The translations under genes and the position numbers were made by a program. Shown in pieces: positions 39,969-53,000 of a stretch of DNA of 64,000 nucleotides. The stretch covers positions 1 through 64,000 of the forward strand of contig JAUPFP010000176.1 in assembly GCA_036925085.1 (NCBI GenBank). The letters are read 5' to 3'. The DNA is from Brachycybe producta. Its lineage: Eukaryota; Arthropoda; Diplopoda; Playtdesmida; Andrognathidae. The notes below the pieces were generated by a model. The model did not search any database. It saw only the letters and a program-made list of their open reading frames with translations, and was not told the DNA's origin. Numbering within the stretch: the stretch's first letter is position 1; each line of letters starts with the position of its first letter.

Positions 39969-40745
39969 TAGGGTATCTGGATTTTTATGCAAATATAATT
40001 AACAAACACAAAATGTTTCTCAAATCTGTGGGCGCAAGGGGGCCAGTTGTGAAGTAACAATCTCCGTTTAGATCAACCACTAATTACGTTTTCTAGAGAT
40101 GGGACGAATCCTAAATATTCTCGAATCCGAATTCGAATCCTAAAAGGTTCTCGAATCTCCCGAATCTCGAATCTCTCATATAAGAATCCTATATTATTCA
40201 TTAAGAAGATACAAATAAATGAAATAATATTAAATATTAAATTATTAATAATAAAACACATAAAAGCCACTCAGGGTCACGGCCACAAGGTGATGATATT
40301 TGTCATCCGGGTACCACCGAACTTACAACAATTGCCGGTTTTTTTGTCCAATAGAAGCATTGGACATCAATGGAGTTAAAACTAAATTTTACCAAAGTTT
40401 TTAACAGTTTTTTTAAGGTTAGGATTCGAAAGATTCAAAAGACGAAAAAAGCGCGAAGATTCGAGTTATCGAATCTCGAATATTTTTCAAGATTCGCCGG
40501 ATTCGAGGATTTGGAATCTTCCATCCGTAGTTTTTTTTTTAATCGAAAACACTGGTTCGAGGATAGAACTTTTAGTTGAGAACTGATAGTATAACCAGCC
40601 ATCTAGCCTCCAATCAGTCGTTTTCGATTAGAAAAAGCATAATTGCAGTTGCTCGAAATAATGCTAGTTGCTTCACAATTGGCACTTGGAGCCACACATT
40701 GAGAAACATTTGCTTGATTTTGCATAAAAATCTGAGGGCCCTAGT
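39969..40745. mobile_element. GGGCTCGGAT-family copy split by a hAT-like MITE
   Basis: The left part (TTTTTATGCAA, TGTTTCTCAAATCTGTGG, to 40093) and right part (40530-40745, ending ATTTTGCATAAAAATC) belong together. The hAT-like MITE 40094-40529 (TAGAGATGGGACGAATCC ... CCATCCGTA) sits between them. Confidence 0.6.
40094..40529. mobile_element. hAT-like MITE (GATTCGAG family), nested
   Basis: Starts TAGAGATGGGACGAATCC and ends CTTCCATCCGTA. Opposite orientation to 6050-6441. The flanking T-rich sequences are similar, but the 8-bp duplication has decayed. Confidence 0.65.
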
Positions 40746-42221
40746 AATAATTGCAGTAATCAAAGACAATGCCACAGTAGCATAGCGAGGCGGGGGGGGC
40801 TGAGTGGAGGGGAAATAACCCGGGGCACAGGTCATTGGTGATAGCTTTGCTCCATTTGAATTTTGGCCAATAGGAATGCATTATTTTTATTCTTGCAGCA
40901 TCATTAGTATACTAAACAGAATACTAAAGCTGCTTTTCGTTGTAAAAATCAAAAATTTATTAAATTTAAAATATAATGATAAAAATAGAAATAATAATTA
41001 AGAAGAACAAATTTAAGAAAAATTCTGTTTTATCGCTATTTCATCAAACTTTGGATGAAGAGGTTCTTCGTTCATCCTCGAAAGAAATTAATGCCTCCAT
41101 GGTTATTGATAAAAGCACAGTATTTTCACAGCTATTTTTTTTACTAAATAGGAAAATACTGTTCAAAGTTACTTTTATTGTGGAGAAAACACAGCATTTC
41201 CTATTGGCTAAAATCAAATTGAGTAAAGCTATCGCCAATGACCGCCGAAAAAAATAGATAAAATTGCCCCTGAGAACAAAAAAAAATAAGATAAAATTTC
41301 CCTGAAAAATAAACCTGGAATAATTTTCATTTTGTGAGAAAAAAAAACCATGATTCCATTTTTCAATTTTATTAGAAATATAGGCCTACATTTATTAGGT
41401 CTACAAAACCCTAAATTAACTTTAGTTCGGCCAGAAAGTCACAAATTGGTAATGTGGCCCCTTGGAGCCCCCTCCCCCTCCTCTAAAAAAATGAATTATT
41501 GTGTGTTCAAACACTACTTTAACTTAAATGAAAAAAAGCTTTGAGATATTTTTTTTTCTCTTTATATATAAATTATAATTGAGTAGTAGCGCACCCTGGA
41601 GGGTAACGATATAATACCGTTTAACCCGATTAGAGAGGGTAGGAGTAATAATCCAAATCCATCATAAGACCAAAAAATTTCATACAAATAAGTAACTACT
41701 GTATTATAAGAGGAAGTTGTGTGCTCACAACTGCCACCTATGTAATTTCAACATGACAGAAAGAAGAAGAAAACCCCCATAATTGCACAGCTCAAAACAG
41801 AGAAAAATAAAACCAGGAGGGTAAAACCAAAAGAGGCTAAATAATATTCCATTTAATTTAAATATATGGAATTATGTATGTGGTTCCTTTATTTTTTTTT
41901 GTTTTGTTTTGTGAATTCTGCCCCCACATCTTTATTGTTAGGTACTTGCTTTCAAACAGCTGGACAACATGAAACAAGCTTTTTAAATATTGAATATAAG
42001 GAAGGAAAGTGGGGGGGGGGGGGTCCTACTATTTATTATAACTGCCAACTATAATACCCATAATAAAATATATACCAATTGACTGTCAAATCATTTCTAA
42101 AATTATAGTAGAAACTAGAATATATGACCTAAGCTACATTTGAAAATGACAGTCATATAAGTAGCTTTGGTGGGAACATTGCAGGTGATTTGTCAGCTGA
42201 TAAAATAGAAGGCAGACTAAT

Positions 42222-42958
42222 CATAGGTCACTAGGTGACCTACATACTTTCACATAGCTAATAGCTAAGAACTGTGGGTCACTCAGTGACCTACACTTTT
42301 AGACATAACTGTGGGACACTCAGTGACCTACACTTTTAGATATAAACTGTGGGTCACTTAGTGACCTACACTTTTTTACATTCTGGGTACTGTGCCTCCC
42401 AAACCTTCTGCAACAGGCTTAATATAATGTAACCCCACCTAATCACCAACATAAAAAAGTTCTAAACTGTAGGCCACTGAGTGACCTACACTTTTCGACA
42501 TAACCTGTGGGTCACTCAGTGACCCACACTTTTAGACATAACCTGTTGGTCACTCAGTGAAATACACTTTTAGACATAAACTGTGGGTCATTCAGTGATC
42601 TACACTTTTAGGTATAAACTGGGGGTCACTCAGTGATCTACACTTTTAGGTATAAACTGGGGGTCACTCAGTGATCTACACTTTTAGGTATAAACTGGGG
42701 GTCACTCAGTGATCTACACTTTTAGGTATAAACTGGGGGTTACTCAGTGACCTACACTTTTAGATATAAACTGTGGGTAACTCAGTGACCTACACTTTTT
42801 TACATTCTGGGTTCTGCACCCCAAAATCCTTCTGCAACAGGCTTAATATAATGTAACCCCACCTAATCACCAATATAAAAAAATTCTAAAGTGCTAAAGT
42901 GTAGGTCACTAAGTGACCTACAGTTCTGAAGTGTATGTCACCTAGTGACCTACGATTC
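42222..42958. repeat. minisatellite of GGTCAC-N-GTGACC palindromic units
   Basis: About 14 units of 42-46 bp, each with a (A)GGTCACTCAGTGACCTACAC-type core and an ACTTTTAGACATAAACTGTG linker. Two units contain a longer insert with AACAGGCTTAATATAATG. Confidence 0.85.
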
Positions 42959-43092
42959 GTGTGTCCCATAAAATAGTAGCACTTGCAGAGAAAATGTCCT
43001 GCAGCCATCCTTGAACCAGTATGGATGCATTATCCAAGATGCAGCTCAATCAACAAACCACTTAACATATAGTTTATTTTGTATCATTTCAG

Positions 43093-43133
43093 AGACCAGA
43101 ATGATTAAGTCCAATGCATTTTATAATAATTGA
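43093..43133 (+). pseudogene. dac: duplicated dac terminal-exon start (alternative or decoy exon)
   Basis: AGTTTATTTTGTATCATTTCAG followed by AGACCAGA matches the acceptor and first bases of the true last exon (43777-43807) at about 28 of 30 positions. Joined in phase 1 it would add a 13-residue tail ending at TGA 43131-43133, different from the main tail. After the first nine bases the two sequences diverge. It may be a dead duplicate, or an alternative last exon. Confidence 0.45.
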
Positions 43134-43352
43134 TATCTTTCAAAATAAACTATGGAAGTTTGAAACTTAAGTTTTTTTTTTTCACTTTGAAAAAAAGAGT
43201 AATTTTTAAGTAAAAACCAAACAGGAAAATCGACATTTTCAAACTTTGATAAAAAAAAGTTTATTATGAAAGATATTCATTCTGCCAAATTCATTTTCAC
43301 TTCTAAGTTTCTGATAAACTTTGAATTTCTTAATGTTTTTTTATCTTATAAC

Positions 43353-43696
43353 TACGGAGCTCTGTAAAGGACATGCGAGATTTGTTTTTAAATCCCGACT
43401 TTAATCTCGAAATTTCGACTTTCAATCTCTTTTATTCGGTCATGTTAATTATGCCATGTTGCGCGCACCATACTCTTAATTAAATTATTGCTACTACAAG
43501 AGGGCGCTTGCTAAAAATTTAATTATTAGAGTATGGTGCGCGCAACATGGCATAATTAACATAGCCGAATAAGAGATTAAAAGTCGACATGTAGAGATTA
43601 AAGTCAAAATGTCTAGATTAAAGTCGAAATGTCGAGATTTAAGTCGAAATGTCCAGATTTAAAAAAAATCTCGCGTGTCCTTTACAGGGCTCCATA
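43353..43696. mobile_element. palindromic element (TACGGAGC family)
   Basis: TACGGAGCTCTGTAAAGGAC ... GTCCTTTACAGGGCTCCATA. Arms include GACTTTAATCTCGAAATTTCG and ATTATGCCATGTTGCGCGC with inverses. Possible ATAAC target duplication. Second complete copy: 56798-57159. Confidence 0.75.
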
Positions 43697-43798
43697 GATA
43701 ACAAAAAAAAGTATCTTCTTTTATCTTTTTACTGTGACAGTCTAACAGTAAATAAACAAAAAAAACTAAACAATATCGTTTATTTTGTATCATTTCAG

Positions 43799-43848
43799 AA
43801 GCCAGAGTCTACTACAAGAATCCAGTACTATTCAGCAGCACTACATAA
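43799..43848 (+). CDS. dac: Dachshund homolog, terminal exon
   Basis: Acceptor TGTATCATTTCAG precedes it. Read in phase 1 after 34203-34271 it gives EARVYYKNPVLFSSTT and stop TAA at 43846-43848. DACH proteins end with a short tail of form D-G-R-[LV]-Y-x-K after the IQ, which fits E-A-R-V-Y-Y-K here. The 3' UTR follows; no single polyadenylation signal can be chosen. An upstream near-copy of its start lies at 43093. Confidence 0.75.
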
Positions 43849-45377
43849 AAGTTTTAAAAAATGTATGAATGAATGAATGAATATATTATGTATGTATGTG
43901 TGTATAAGATTTAGTGTATGTCTGTAAATTGTATCTGTATAAAAAAAAGATAATCCGGAAAAGTTCCGGATTTACTACAAAAGTGAAAAAAGGAACATAA
44001 ACATTAAAAGAAAAAATTCCGGAAAATTCAACTCGAGACAAGAAGAAAAAAGGACTCAAAAGCGAGGAAAAAAAAAACAACCAACAATTTTGGTAGTGCT
44101 GTTGTCGGAGATAACAAACACTCAAAAGTGTGTAGTAAAATCTTCATTTTTTTCTTCTTCAAACTTTTATTTTTGTTTACCATCAACAACAAAAATTCCC
44201 TATCGAAAAAAAAAACCATATCTGATGTGAATCACGGGATGGACAAGTGAGGCCCACCGGGCTCCTCTCACATTGCCTGAAAGAACAACTAAAGACAAAG
44301 TGAACTTTTATGTTGTGTTTTTTTCTTCTTCTCAAAATGAAGAAAGAGAAGAAAAAAAAACCCAGCGACCTCAAGATTTGAAGAAAAACCTCTCCATATC
44401 TCCATCATCATTATTAATTATTATTAATTAATATGCTAATGATGGACAGTGGTCAACAGCGGTCATTTTTGGTCAACACATTGGAAGACATGCATATCTG
44501 CTATATATATACCCCCCCCTTAATCTCAACCACCTTCCTTCGCAACAAAAAACCCTCCCCTTTCCCCACACCCCCCCCCCCCCCTTTACCCACTTCTAAT
44601 TGAGTCTATTTGCTGCTATTTACTGTGTTTTATTATCAATTTGAAGACTTGTTTTTATCACTTAAGAAATATTTATTATTATTATTAATTATTATACATT
44701 ACCAAGTATAAATATAAATATATACATAATTAATATGATGACCTCTCCTCTGACCTCTCCGATCTCCTTTAATGTCCATCCTAACCTCCTCCCCCCCCCA
44801 CCTTCTCAATTCATTTGTAGATTTTGAACCTCAAATTGTGTGAAATTTTTCACCAGGTTTCCCCCCCCCCACCCCCGAAAAATCATCAAGAGGAATTGTG
44901 ATTTTATGTTAAAACAAAAAAAAACTTATAATCTATGAAGGGGTGTTTTTTTTTGGGCTGCTCTTTATTAATTATTAATTAATATGCCTATCAGTATATA
45001 CGTGTAATTAATTATCAATGTGTGTGTAATCAATCGATTTCTAGTTCTCTCTCTCCCTCTCTCTGTGTCTGTCTCTCTTCTGTACACATGATTTTTAACA
45101 AACAAAAACCTGTCTCTATTGTGAATCTCTCTCATGTGTTGTGTGTCTATTAGATATTATGTGTGTGTGTGTGGGGGGGGGGGGGGGGGGGGGAGGAGGG
45201 GAATAAAAAACAACAACAAACAAACAACCTGTGAAATTTTATAAACACTTTTCTTAGATTTTATTAGGGCCTTTGGATTTTCTTTTTTTTTTTGTCTTTT
45301 AAACCTTATTTTTGATCTTTTAGACCAGGTTCACACTTATTAAGTAATGAAGCAACAATACTAAGGTAACAACTAAA

Positions 45378-46151
45378 GAGGCTACCATCGCAAAATTACT
45401 TAGAAAAATCTCCGCAAAGAGGACTTGCATCATTTTTCTATTGAACCCATAGACCCCCACCAATGTTAAAGAAAAAACGTTAATTATTAAAATACACACA
45501 GTCGAGGCGGCAATAAGTTTATTTTTTCATATTTAAACTTGTCCAAATTTAATGGTTCAAAGTGCAATATGCACTTTAAATATATGTTCATCTAGTGATA
45601 GAATGACAAAAAAAATTGGTAAGTGCGGTTCTATTTTTTTTTTTTTTTAATATTTCAAAATCGCAAATTTTTAACTATTATGTTTTAAAACTCCATTGAG
45701 AATGAGAAAAAAAGTCCATTAAAATGCTCGTAAAAATACATAAAAATAATTTTAAAAAACCAAACAAAAAAAATCAGCACACGCGCCAATGTGTTGGCTT
45801 CACTGTGGTTTAATTGTGTTTTATTAAATTATTTTTAGGTATTTTTTATCAACATTTTTTTTTCTTAGAAAGTCGTGATTTTGGAATAGTTTTTAAAAAT
45901 AGAACCGCACTTACCAATTGTTTGTCATACTATCACTAGATCAGCATACATTTAAAGTGCACATTGCACTTTGAACCATCAAAATTGGACAACTTTAAAT
46001 ATGAAAAATAAACATATTGCCGCCGCGACTGCTGTGTATTTAAAAAATGTGTATTTTTTCTTTAACATTGGGTCTATGGGTTCAATAGAAAAACGATGCT
46101 AGCGCTCTTTGCGGAGATTTTTCGAAGTACATTAATTTTGCGATGTAGCCT
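45378..46151. mobile_element. foldback element (CTCCGCAAAGAG family), copy 1
   Basis: Left arm with AAATCTCCGCAAAGAG and TTTTTCTATTGAACCCATAG; right arm holds the inverse TCTATGGGTTCAATAGAAAA and CTCTTTGCGGAGATTT. Related to 51161-51692 (truncated) and 62419-63241 (complete). Confidence 0.75.
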
Positions 46152-48537
46152 TCCAAAGTCTTACATGAGTGTCTGTCTACATTAAAAATAAAACATCCAT
46201 TTATTTCAACAACAAAAAAATCAACATTTAGGACCAAAACAAAATATGGTTTATGAATAGCAAAAAGGGCCCTTATTGTTTTTGTATAGAATTATTGTAT
46301 CATAAAAGAGATGATAAAAAAAGGGAAAACTCAACCTGAAAAATCGATATCAGATTTAGAAGTGAAACTTTTCTTGTTCAATTTCTATGTTTATCTTATA
46401 TTTTTCAAGATTTTGACTGATTTTGAAGTTTTTTTTTTAGTTGTTTGGTAACTCTATGCACACACTGTAATGTTTTAATATTTTTAATTAGTCTTTCAGG
46501 TTGGGTACTTCAGGTAACTTTTTGAGGAGGAGGGGGGGGGAGGTCATTTGCTCCCTAAATTCCCTTTTAAAAAACGCATCCTTTTTAGAGGAACTGGTGC
46601 TTTAAATTTAGGTCTAGAGTTACTTTTTCTGCTCATCAAAAGTGATTTTTTTTAGAAGAAATCTAAAGTTTATAAGAAACTAGAAAATTACAGACAAAAA
46701 TTAGGAAATAAGCTGCGTATTTTAAAAGAAATATGAGGATAATTAATTAAAGACATTCTGTTTAATTTTAAAACTTGTTAGTTACAAGTTTTTTTTTTGT
46801 GGTTTTACATGTAATTCACTTGTAAACTTGTTAAAAATTCACTTGTAATTATAAGCGTACACTTGTACTTTTGTGTGAAATGCTAATAAGTGGAAATTTT
46901 ACAAACTTGTAAAAATGTCCTTGTTACTGACAAGACTTGTTATAGTTTTGTAAAACGGGCCCCTTATGTTGACAACAAGTGACAGTCACAAGTTTGTCAA
47001 CTACACTTGTTAATTACAAGTGATTTTTTTTGTGGTTTTACACGTAATTCACTTGTAAACTTGTTAAAAAAAATTCACTTGTAATTACAAGTGTACACTT
47101 GTACTTTTGTGTGAAATGCTAATAAGTAGATATTTTACAAACTTGTAAAGAATTTTTACTCGTTACTGACAAGCCTTGTAGTTTTGTGAAACGGGGCCCC
47201 AGGTGTACTGAGTTGAAGTGAATCAAAGTAAATGATTTATTTTGAAAGATCCAAGTTATAAATATAAATGTATTCTTCTAGTTTCTAAAAAAAAAAACCC
47301 TTACGAATTTCCTTTACAAAAATCACTTCTGATAGATTTTTACTAAGCTTTGACTCAAAAATTACAAAGCAAAAAAAAAAATAACCACACACCTCATATC
47401 AATTGGCATCTTTTATTTTTCCTCTGAAAATATTTGTATTTATTTTGTGTTCATTGAATTATTTTTTTTTCTTCATTGTTATTTTTTTTTTAAATAAACC
47501 TGTGTATTTCTTGTATTTATAAAATTGAGTGTTAATATTTGCATTATTAAAGGAAAAAAATAAGGAACTTGGATCCAGGAAGGACTCCACACAAACTCCT
47601 TACACTTCACCTTGTTTTAAGGGTGTAACTCTCTAAATGACGTCATCAATACTCCCCCACCCCCGCTCCCCTCTCTCCCCTACTCTTAACTCTCCCCCTC
47701 CACCCATAAATCATTCAACAATCTCGTGACGTCATAATGTATATTTTAAATTTCAAGCCAAGTAAAACTTAGCCCAGAAAAATAAAAAAAAAACTTCATC
47801 TTGTACTCTCCACCTCCAACCCCCATCCCATCATCATCATCGTCATCATCATCATCATTATCATTATTACATCATCATCATCATCGTGTCTATGTATCAA
47901 ACATTATAATTATACTTTTTTTTTTTCGTTGTTGGGTTTTACTTTTTTTTAATGTAATGTTCTTTTATTCGTTCTGCTCTTTTTTTTTGTTCTCGAAATT
48001 TGTTTGCTGTAATAATGTGTTTCATTTGTAATAATTAGCCCCCCTTCTTTATGATCATAATAAAAAAAAATCAATAGAATTTAAACGCAGTCATGTTTTT
48101 TTTTTTGGTTTGTGTTTTTCTAGCAAGTTGTCAAATTGCATCAGATACCATCCTGAAAGGGGGCAATCACTGTTAACAAATAAACTTGTGAATTTTCCAG
48201 TCTTTTATATCAGTCTTTTGCACGAACAGATTCTTATTACTGGTCATTTGTCCCTAGGGGCGATTCGACAATGGAATTCGCTTGCCGGGGATTTTCTGCA
48301 GGAAAAACGTATTTTATGGGAGTCATAATTTTGTTTTGTTTTGACAATGCATATATTTGCAGCATTAAAAAATATTGAAATTGTTGTTGGGTTTATATAT
48401 CAATGGGGTTTTATATTTTCTGGTTTTGACAATGCATTTTCTATGCTGCACTTGGACTCTTGTCCCTCTGTCATAGGCCTTTATGGCTGCTTGCAGAGTA
48501 ATTTTTCAAAAGCAAATTCAAATTACCTAATACTTAG

Positions 48538-48827
48538 TACACACGTGATAATTTAAATGCATTTAAATAAACGTGTTCTACAGAGCCCTGTGAAGGGCAA
48601 ACAAACAATATGTCGTCGAATTCAATTTATTCAGTTAATAAGCTTGAAAATATTGATTTAATACTTAAATAAAATATATAAACTATTGATAAAATATTGA
48701 TTTAGTATTTCAATTTAAAATATTAATAATAAAGTCAATTTTTATTTGGTGTTCATGTCCTTAACTGGATTCCGTATAATTCATCCTAAACACATTTAAT
48801 TTGAATTCATTTAACTCATGTGTGTAG
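48538..48827. mobile_element. AT-rich element, copy 2 (inverse of 38636-38935)
   Basis: ACACACGTGATAATTTAAAT ... AACTCATGTGTGTA. Same segments as the 38.6-kb copy in reverse order and complement. Confidence 0.6.
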
Positions 48828-48837
48828 GAGGTATATT

Positions 48838-49066
48838 AGGACCTGTGCCCTGTTTTTTCTCAAAAATACAAGTTTTACAATACAAGTGATTTCTATGAAG
48901 CCCTGATCAGGACATGCATCGATAATTCACAATGTTATTATTAATTAACAACTTATACCGACAAATTGTAAATTTGCGATGAAATGTATGTCCTGAGCAG
49001 GGATCCGTAGAAGTCACTTGTATTACAAGACTCGTATTTTTGAGAAAAAAACACGGCACTGGTTAC
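48838..49066. mobile_element. palindromic MITE-like element
   Basis: TTTTTTCTCAAAAATACAAG, ACAAGTGATTTCTATG and GCCCTGATCAGGACAT on the left pair with GACATACATTTC... GTCCTGAGCAGGGATCC, AGAAGTCACTTGTATT and GTATTTTTGAGAAAAAA on the right. Confidence 0.65.
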
Positions 49067-51160
49067 GATCATACGACTAAAAAGTGCCAGATGCCAATGT
49101 CACGTAACTCAACTGCATTGCTTGCTCTTGCTGTGACGTCATTTTAACATTTTATTTTAGCAAATTCAAATGAGGCGACTTGATTAGGCACCAAATTTGA
49201 ACAAATTGCCAAAAAAAATTGGTCGATGTAAGACGGTTTATGAAGGGATGAATTTTCTAAAGATTCAAGAAAAAAAGTGTTTTAGAAACTAGAAGGGTAG
49301 CGCCCTTAATCACTATTTTCATGTTGATATCTTTTAAAATAAAACTTATTAATAGACAAAACTTGACAGAAAAAAAGCTTTATTTTGAAAATAATAAAGA
49401 TGAAAATACCATTATGTGATTGAGCTACCCCTCTAGTTTTTAAAACATTTTTTAAATTTTTCGTCATTTTAACAGAATAATCAAGAGGAATCCAGAAGCG
49501 TTTACACCCTTTGAAAAAAAAAATAGAGAAAAAAAAATAAAGCAGAAAAAGCTGACATCGCTTCTTTCTGCCATGCGGAATTAGGCCTATATATTATCAT
49601 CAGCCAATAGAAAAAGGTCCTTCAGACTCACGACCGAACCAGAAAACGCAAAGAAAAACAGAAATGTAACAGAGAAACTTCTGATTTTTTTTTAAAAAAA
49701 ATTTCTATTTTTAGCTTTTCTTTAATCGCATGTGGGACCCAGGCCTGAATGTTTCCTCTGAAATGCAGAATAATCAGTTCTAGTCCAATTTTTCTTCCTT
49801 TATTTGCATATTTTATACAACGGCTATTTATAAAATATCTTAAAATAGATATTTCTTTTGAATAACAAAAATTTTTTTTTAAGTCTGCTAAAGACTTTTA
49901 GGGCGAGCGCAGACGACAGACAATCCGTGACAGACAATGCCAGCCATTTAACTCGGTCAGAATGAACCATATGGCTTCTTACAGGACAACACACACGGCT
50001 GACTAAATAGATGGGCCAACAAAAAAAAAAGACGGGACATGTTCCATTTTTCCTCACCTACCCAATCAGACGAGCAGCTTATAAGGGTTTGCATAGGTTC
50101 TGGACAGTGCGCGCGCATGATGGCTGGCATCCACGCGGCACTTTGCAGCAGCAGTGGGCTTTTCTGCAAGGAGGCTAAGGAGGATAGTACAGAGGGAACT
50201 GACTAAATACAATTATTTGGACTAGGATTGATTACAGTGTATACTAGTTTGCAACAGGCAGTGCAGAGAGGCCACTACTGCAGATGTCCTACATCAATAA
50301 TGTGAATGTTATTTGAGAGATGGGTGTCATATCATCATCCTATTTCTCAGCTGGGAACTGACATTCATACTAACATGTGACTTATTTGGGAACACTTCTT
50401 TAGAGACAACCTGGGTGCCAAACTGGCTACTTTGTTGGCTTTGGGGTTGCCCCGTTGATGGACATTGGTTTGGTGGTTGGGCCCATGGGCATGGGTGGCC
50501 TATAGTCTAACGGCAGGTAGGCCGGGATCATATTTCACACACATGCACAACCACCGACAAACTGACAGTCTTGTGCGCTTGCGTTCTGACGGCCTCAAGA
50601 CATCTGCCAGACTGTCGGTCGTGTGCGTTGACCTTACTACAATCTAGTCCATCACCGGCTGTCTGTCCAAACTAAAATAAGACAAGAGTCTAAACAATTT
50701 TGCATCATTTTCATCATCATCATGATCGGGAATAATGTTAGTCTAATTAGTAAGAAGAGCCCCTTAAAATAAGAACAGCAGCTACTTGATTAATCACTTT
50801 CAAGACATTATTAGTATTCAGGCAAATCTGTTAAGACTCAATCGATGATGACGCACACATTTTTAAGAAACCACAGAAAATTGTGTTGCAATCTAATCTT
50901 GCCCTAAAACACACACTCCCTTTTTCAAGGATTACTCTCATGTTTTGTATTTTTTTCTCAATTTTTTTTGCAACCTTCTCAAAAAAAATTTTTTTTTTTA
51001 AAAAAATAGAAAGTGTATTTATGTCTATCTTAAGATGGTTTTTAATCTTTTTATGAACAGCTGATTTTCGAACTCTTGATTATTCCTTTCCATTAAGAAG
51101 CAAAATGAAGAAAAAATAGAATGTGTTTTAGAAACTAGAAAAGTGTAGCTCAATCACTTA

Positions 51161-51692
51161 AGAGGCTACAACGTAAAATTACTTTGGAAAATCGCCACAA
51201 AGAGCGCTAGCATCGTTTTTCTATTGAACCCATAGACCTGATGTTAAAGACAAAACATTCATTTTTAAAATACAGCAGTCGCGGCGGCAATATGTTTATT
51301 TTTCATATCTCAAGTTGTCCAATTTTGATCGCTCATAGAACGACAAAAAATTGGTAAGTGTTTTTCTATTTTTTTTAAAAAAAAATTTCAAAATCGCGAA
51401 TTTCTAACTCTTATGTTAAACTCCATTGAGTACGCCCAAATAAGAAAACAACATCCTTTAAATTGCTTGTAAAAAAATACGTAAAAATAATTTTAAAAAA
51501 CCACAATCAAACTACAGTGAAGCCAACACATTGGCACACGTGCTGATTTTTTTTCAGTTTTTTTTTTAAATTATTTTTAGGTATTTTTATCAACATTTTA
51601 ATGGATGTTTTTTTTTCTTATTTGGTCATACTCAATCGAGTATAACATTTATAGTTAGAAATTAGCGAGTTTGAAATATTTTTAAAAATAGA
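51161..51692. mobile_element. foldback element (CTCCGCAAAGAG family), truncated copy
   Basis: The left arm AGAGGCTACAACG..GCCACAAAGAGCGCTAGCATCG and the centre are present; the right arm is cut off where a hAT-like MITE end (GGATTCGAGAACCTTTTAG) begins. Confidence 0.6.
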
Positions 51693-52258
51693 AGGACTCT
51701 TAGGATAATAGAATTCTTATATGAAGGATTCGAGAACCTTTTAGCATTCGGATTCGAAAAAATTTAGGACTCGCCTCACCACTAGTCATTTTTTTTTTTA
51801 GATGAATTGCACTTCATACATTGTAAATTCCACAAGCAGCTGCTCGTAAAGCAACCTATAGTATCCGAATGCACCCTCTGCATCTTGTTGGCAGTGAAGT
51901 GGTTAAAAATAGACAGGCGGCAAAGTGGGACCCAATTCTTTCTAAGAAAACGCCACTAAGGCGGAAAATATGACTCAACACTTGAAAAATAAAAAGAGTT
52001 GGGAGCCAAGTAATAAAAAGAGGCGGGAGTAATCAACCGGAAATGCCCCAAAAAGTCCCCTTCCGGAACAAGGGATTAAAAAGAACCACAGAGGGTCCAC
52101 TCTGGATATATTTTTATTATGTATAGAATAACATTATTCAGTATAGAATATATATATATATAGTAGGCCTACATATGTTGAGGAGAAAATAGCTAAACAG
52201 GTATATCAGCTATTTGCCTCAGTGATAGCGTCAGCGTATATATCCTTTTAGTGGCACA

Positions 52259-52533
52259 GCCAGGATTTCAATCTGGGAGGGGCTAAAATATTATAAAGAT
52301 TCTAAGATAGAAAAAAACATTAGGAAAAAAAAACGTTCAACGTGCAATAGATTGCTAGCAACTTGTACGCATTTGTAACTGCGTGTTCTTTGCAACAATT
52401 TCAGAGCTCCTATTGCACCACTTTCTATAAATTTTAGTCAAATTTAGACCACCACAAAAATTATTTTTAAAGTCTGGTTTGGGGGGGAAGAGCTTTAGCT
52501 CCCTTTAGCCCCTCCCCCTGTGGCTGTGCCACT
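52259..52533. mobile_element. palindrome-ended element (AGTGGCACAGCC)
   Basis: AGTGGCACAGCC and GGGAGGGGCTAAA on the left; TTTAGCCCCTCCCCC and GGCTGTGCCACT on the right. The interior is not palindromic. Type not determined. Confidence 0.6.
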
Positions 52534-53000
52534 TTCTCCTTTGCTTGGAACCTTCAGCGAGCTGTAAGTTCACACTGAATGTCCACATTGTCAAAATGGA
52601 CTGACGTGGACAATGGAGCGAGAGGTGAAATTCGAAGACCCCCGGAAAAACCTCCAAGAGCGAAAGCATTTGCCAAGAAGAAGTTTTGTTCGATCAAGAG
52701 CAAAAGTTCGTGGTGGAACGTGGAGGCTAGTAATAGTAAACCAAATAGCAGATTTCTCTGCAACATATATATTTGAATGTCTTCAACTAGATGGAAATTT
52801 TCAATGGAGGGACAAATAGAAAAAGAAAGGAATGAAAGAGAGATAGAAGCATGAATTTAACCCAAAATGACAACTGCAAAAGAGCATGAAAAATAAGTTC
52901 CCTTTCAATCCAGTCTCTTCCCCCCCCCCCACCCCCACTCCCTTTCTACTTTCCATTTATAAACCTCAATAACTGTCTTCACTAGTCTCTAATATTTCAG

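Larger units (their letters stand above)
34272..43092. other. dac intron between the last two internal exons
   Basis: No gene is supported. It contains the CACG-type minisatellite (34520-35630), a GA run (35739-35813), a TATCTC-rich region (36160-37075), a large palindrome (37757-38630), an element whose inverse lies at 48538-48827 (38636-38935), a GC-box MITE (39352-39555), a GGGCTCGGAT copy with a nested hAT-like MITE (39969-40745), and a GGTCAC...GTGACC minisatellite (42222-42958). 40750-42220 is AT-rich with no recognised structure. Confidence 0.6.
43849..53000. other. dac 3' region and repeats
   Basis: 3' UTR of unknown length, then AT-rich DNA with C and G runs (44570, 45172-45193), a foldback element (45378-46151), a directly repeated ACTTGTAATTACAAG-rich segment (about 46775-47195), CAT repeats (47830-47885), the inverse copy of the 38.6-kb element (48538-48827), a palindrome (48838-49066), a small palindromic repeat with TAGAAACTAGAAG ends (49277-49447), a truncated foldback copy (51161-51692) plus hAT-like fragment (51690-51785), and an AGTGGCACAGCC palindrome (52259-52533). 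No gene is supported in 49450-51160. Confidence 0.55.

Noticed and set aside
49824-50169. Overlapping minus-strand frames in GC-richer DNA
   Set aside because: Short, overlapping in two frames, no motif; sequence looks like a repeat remnant.
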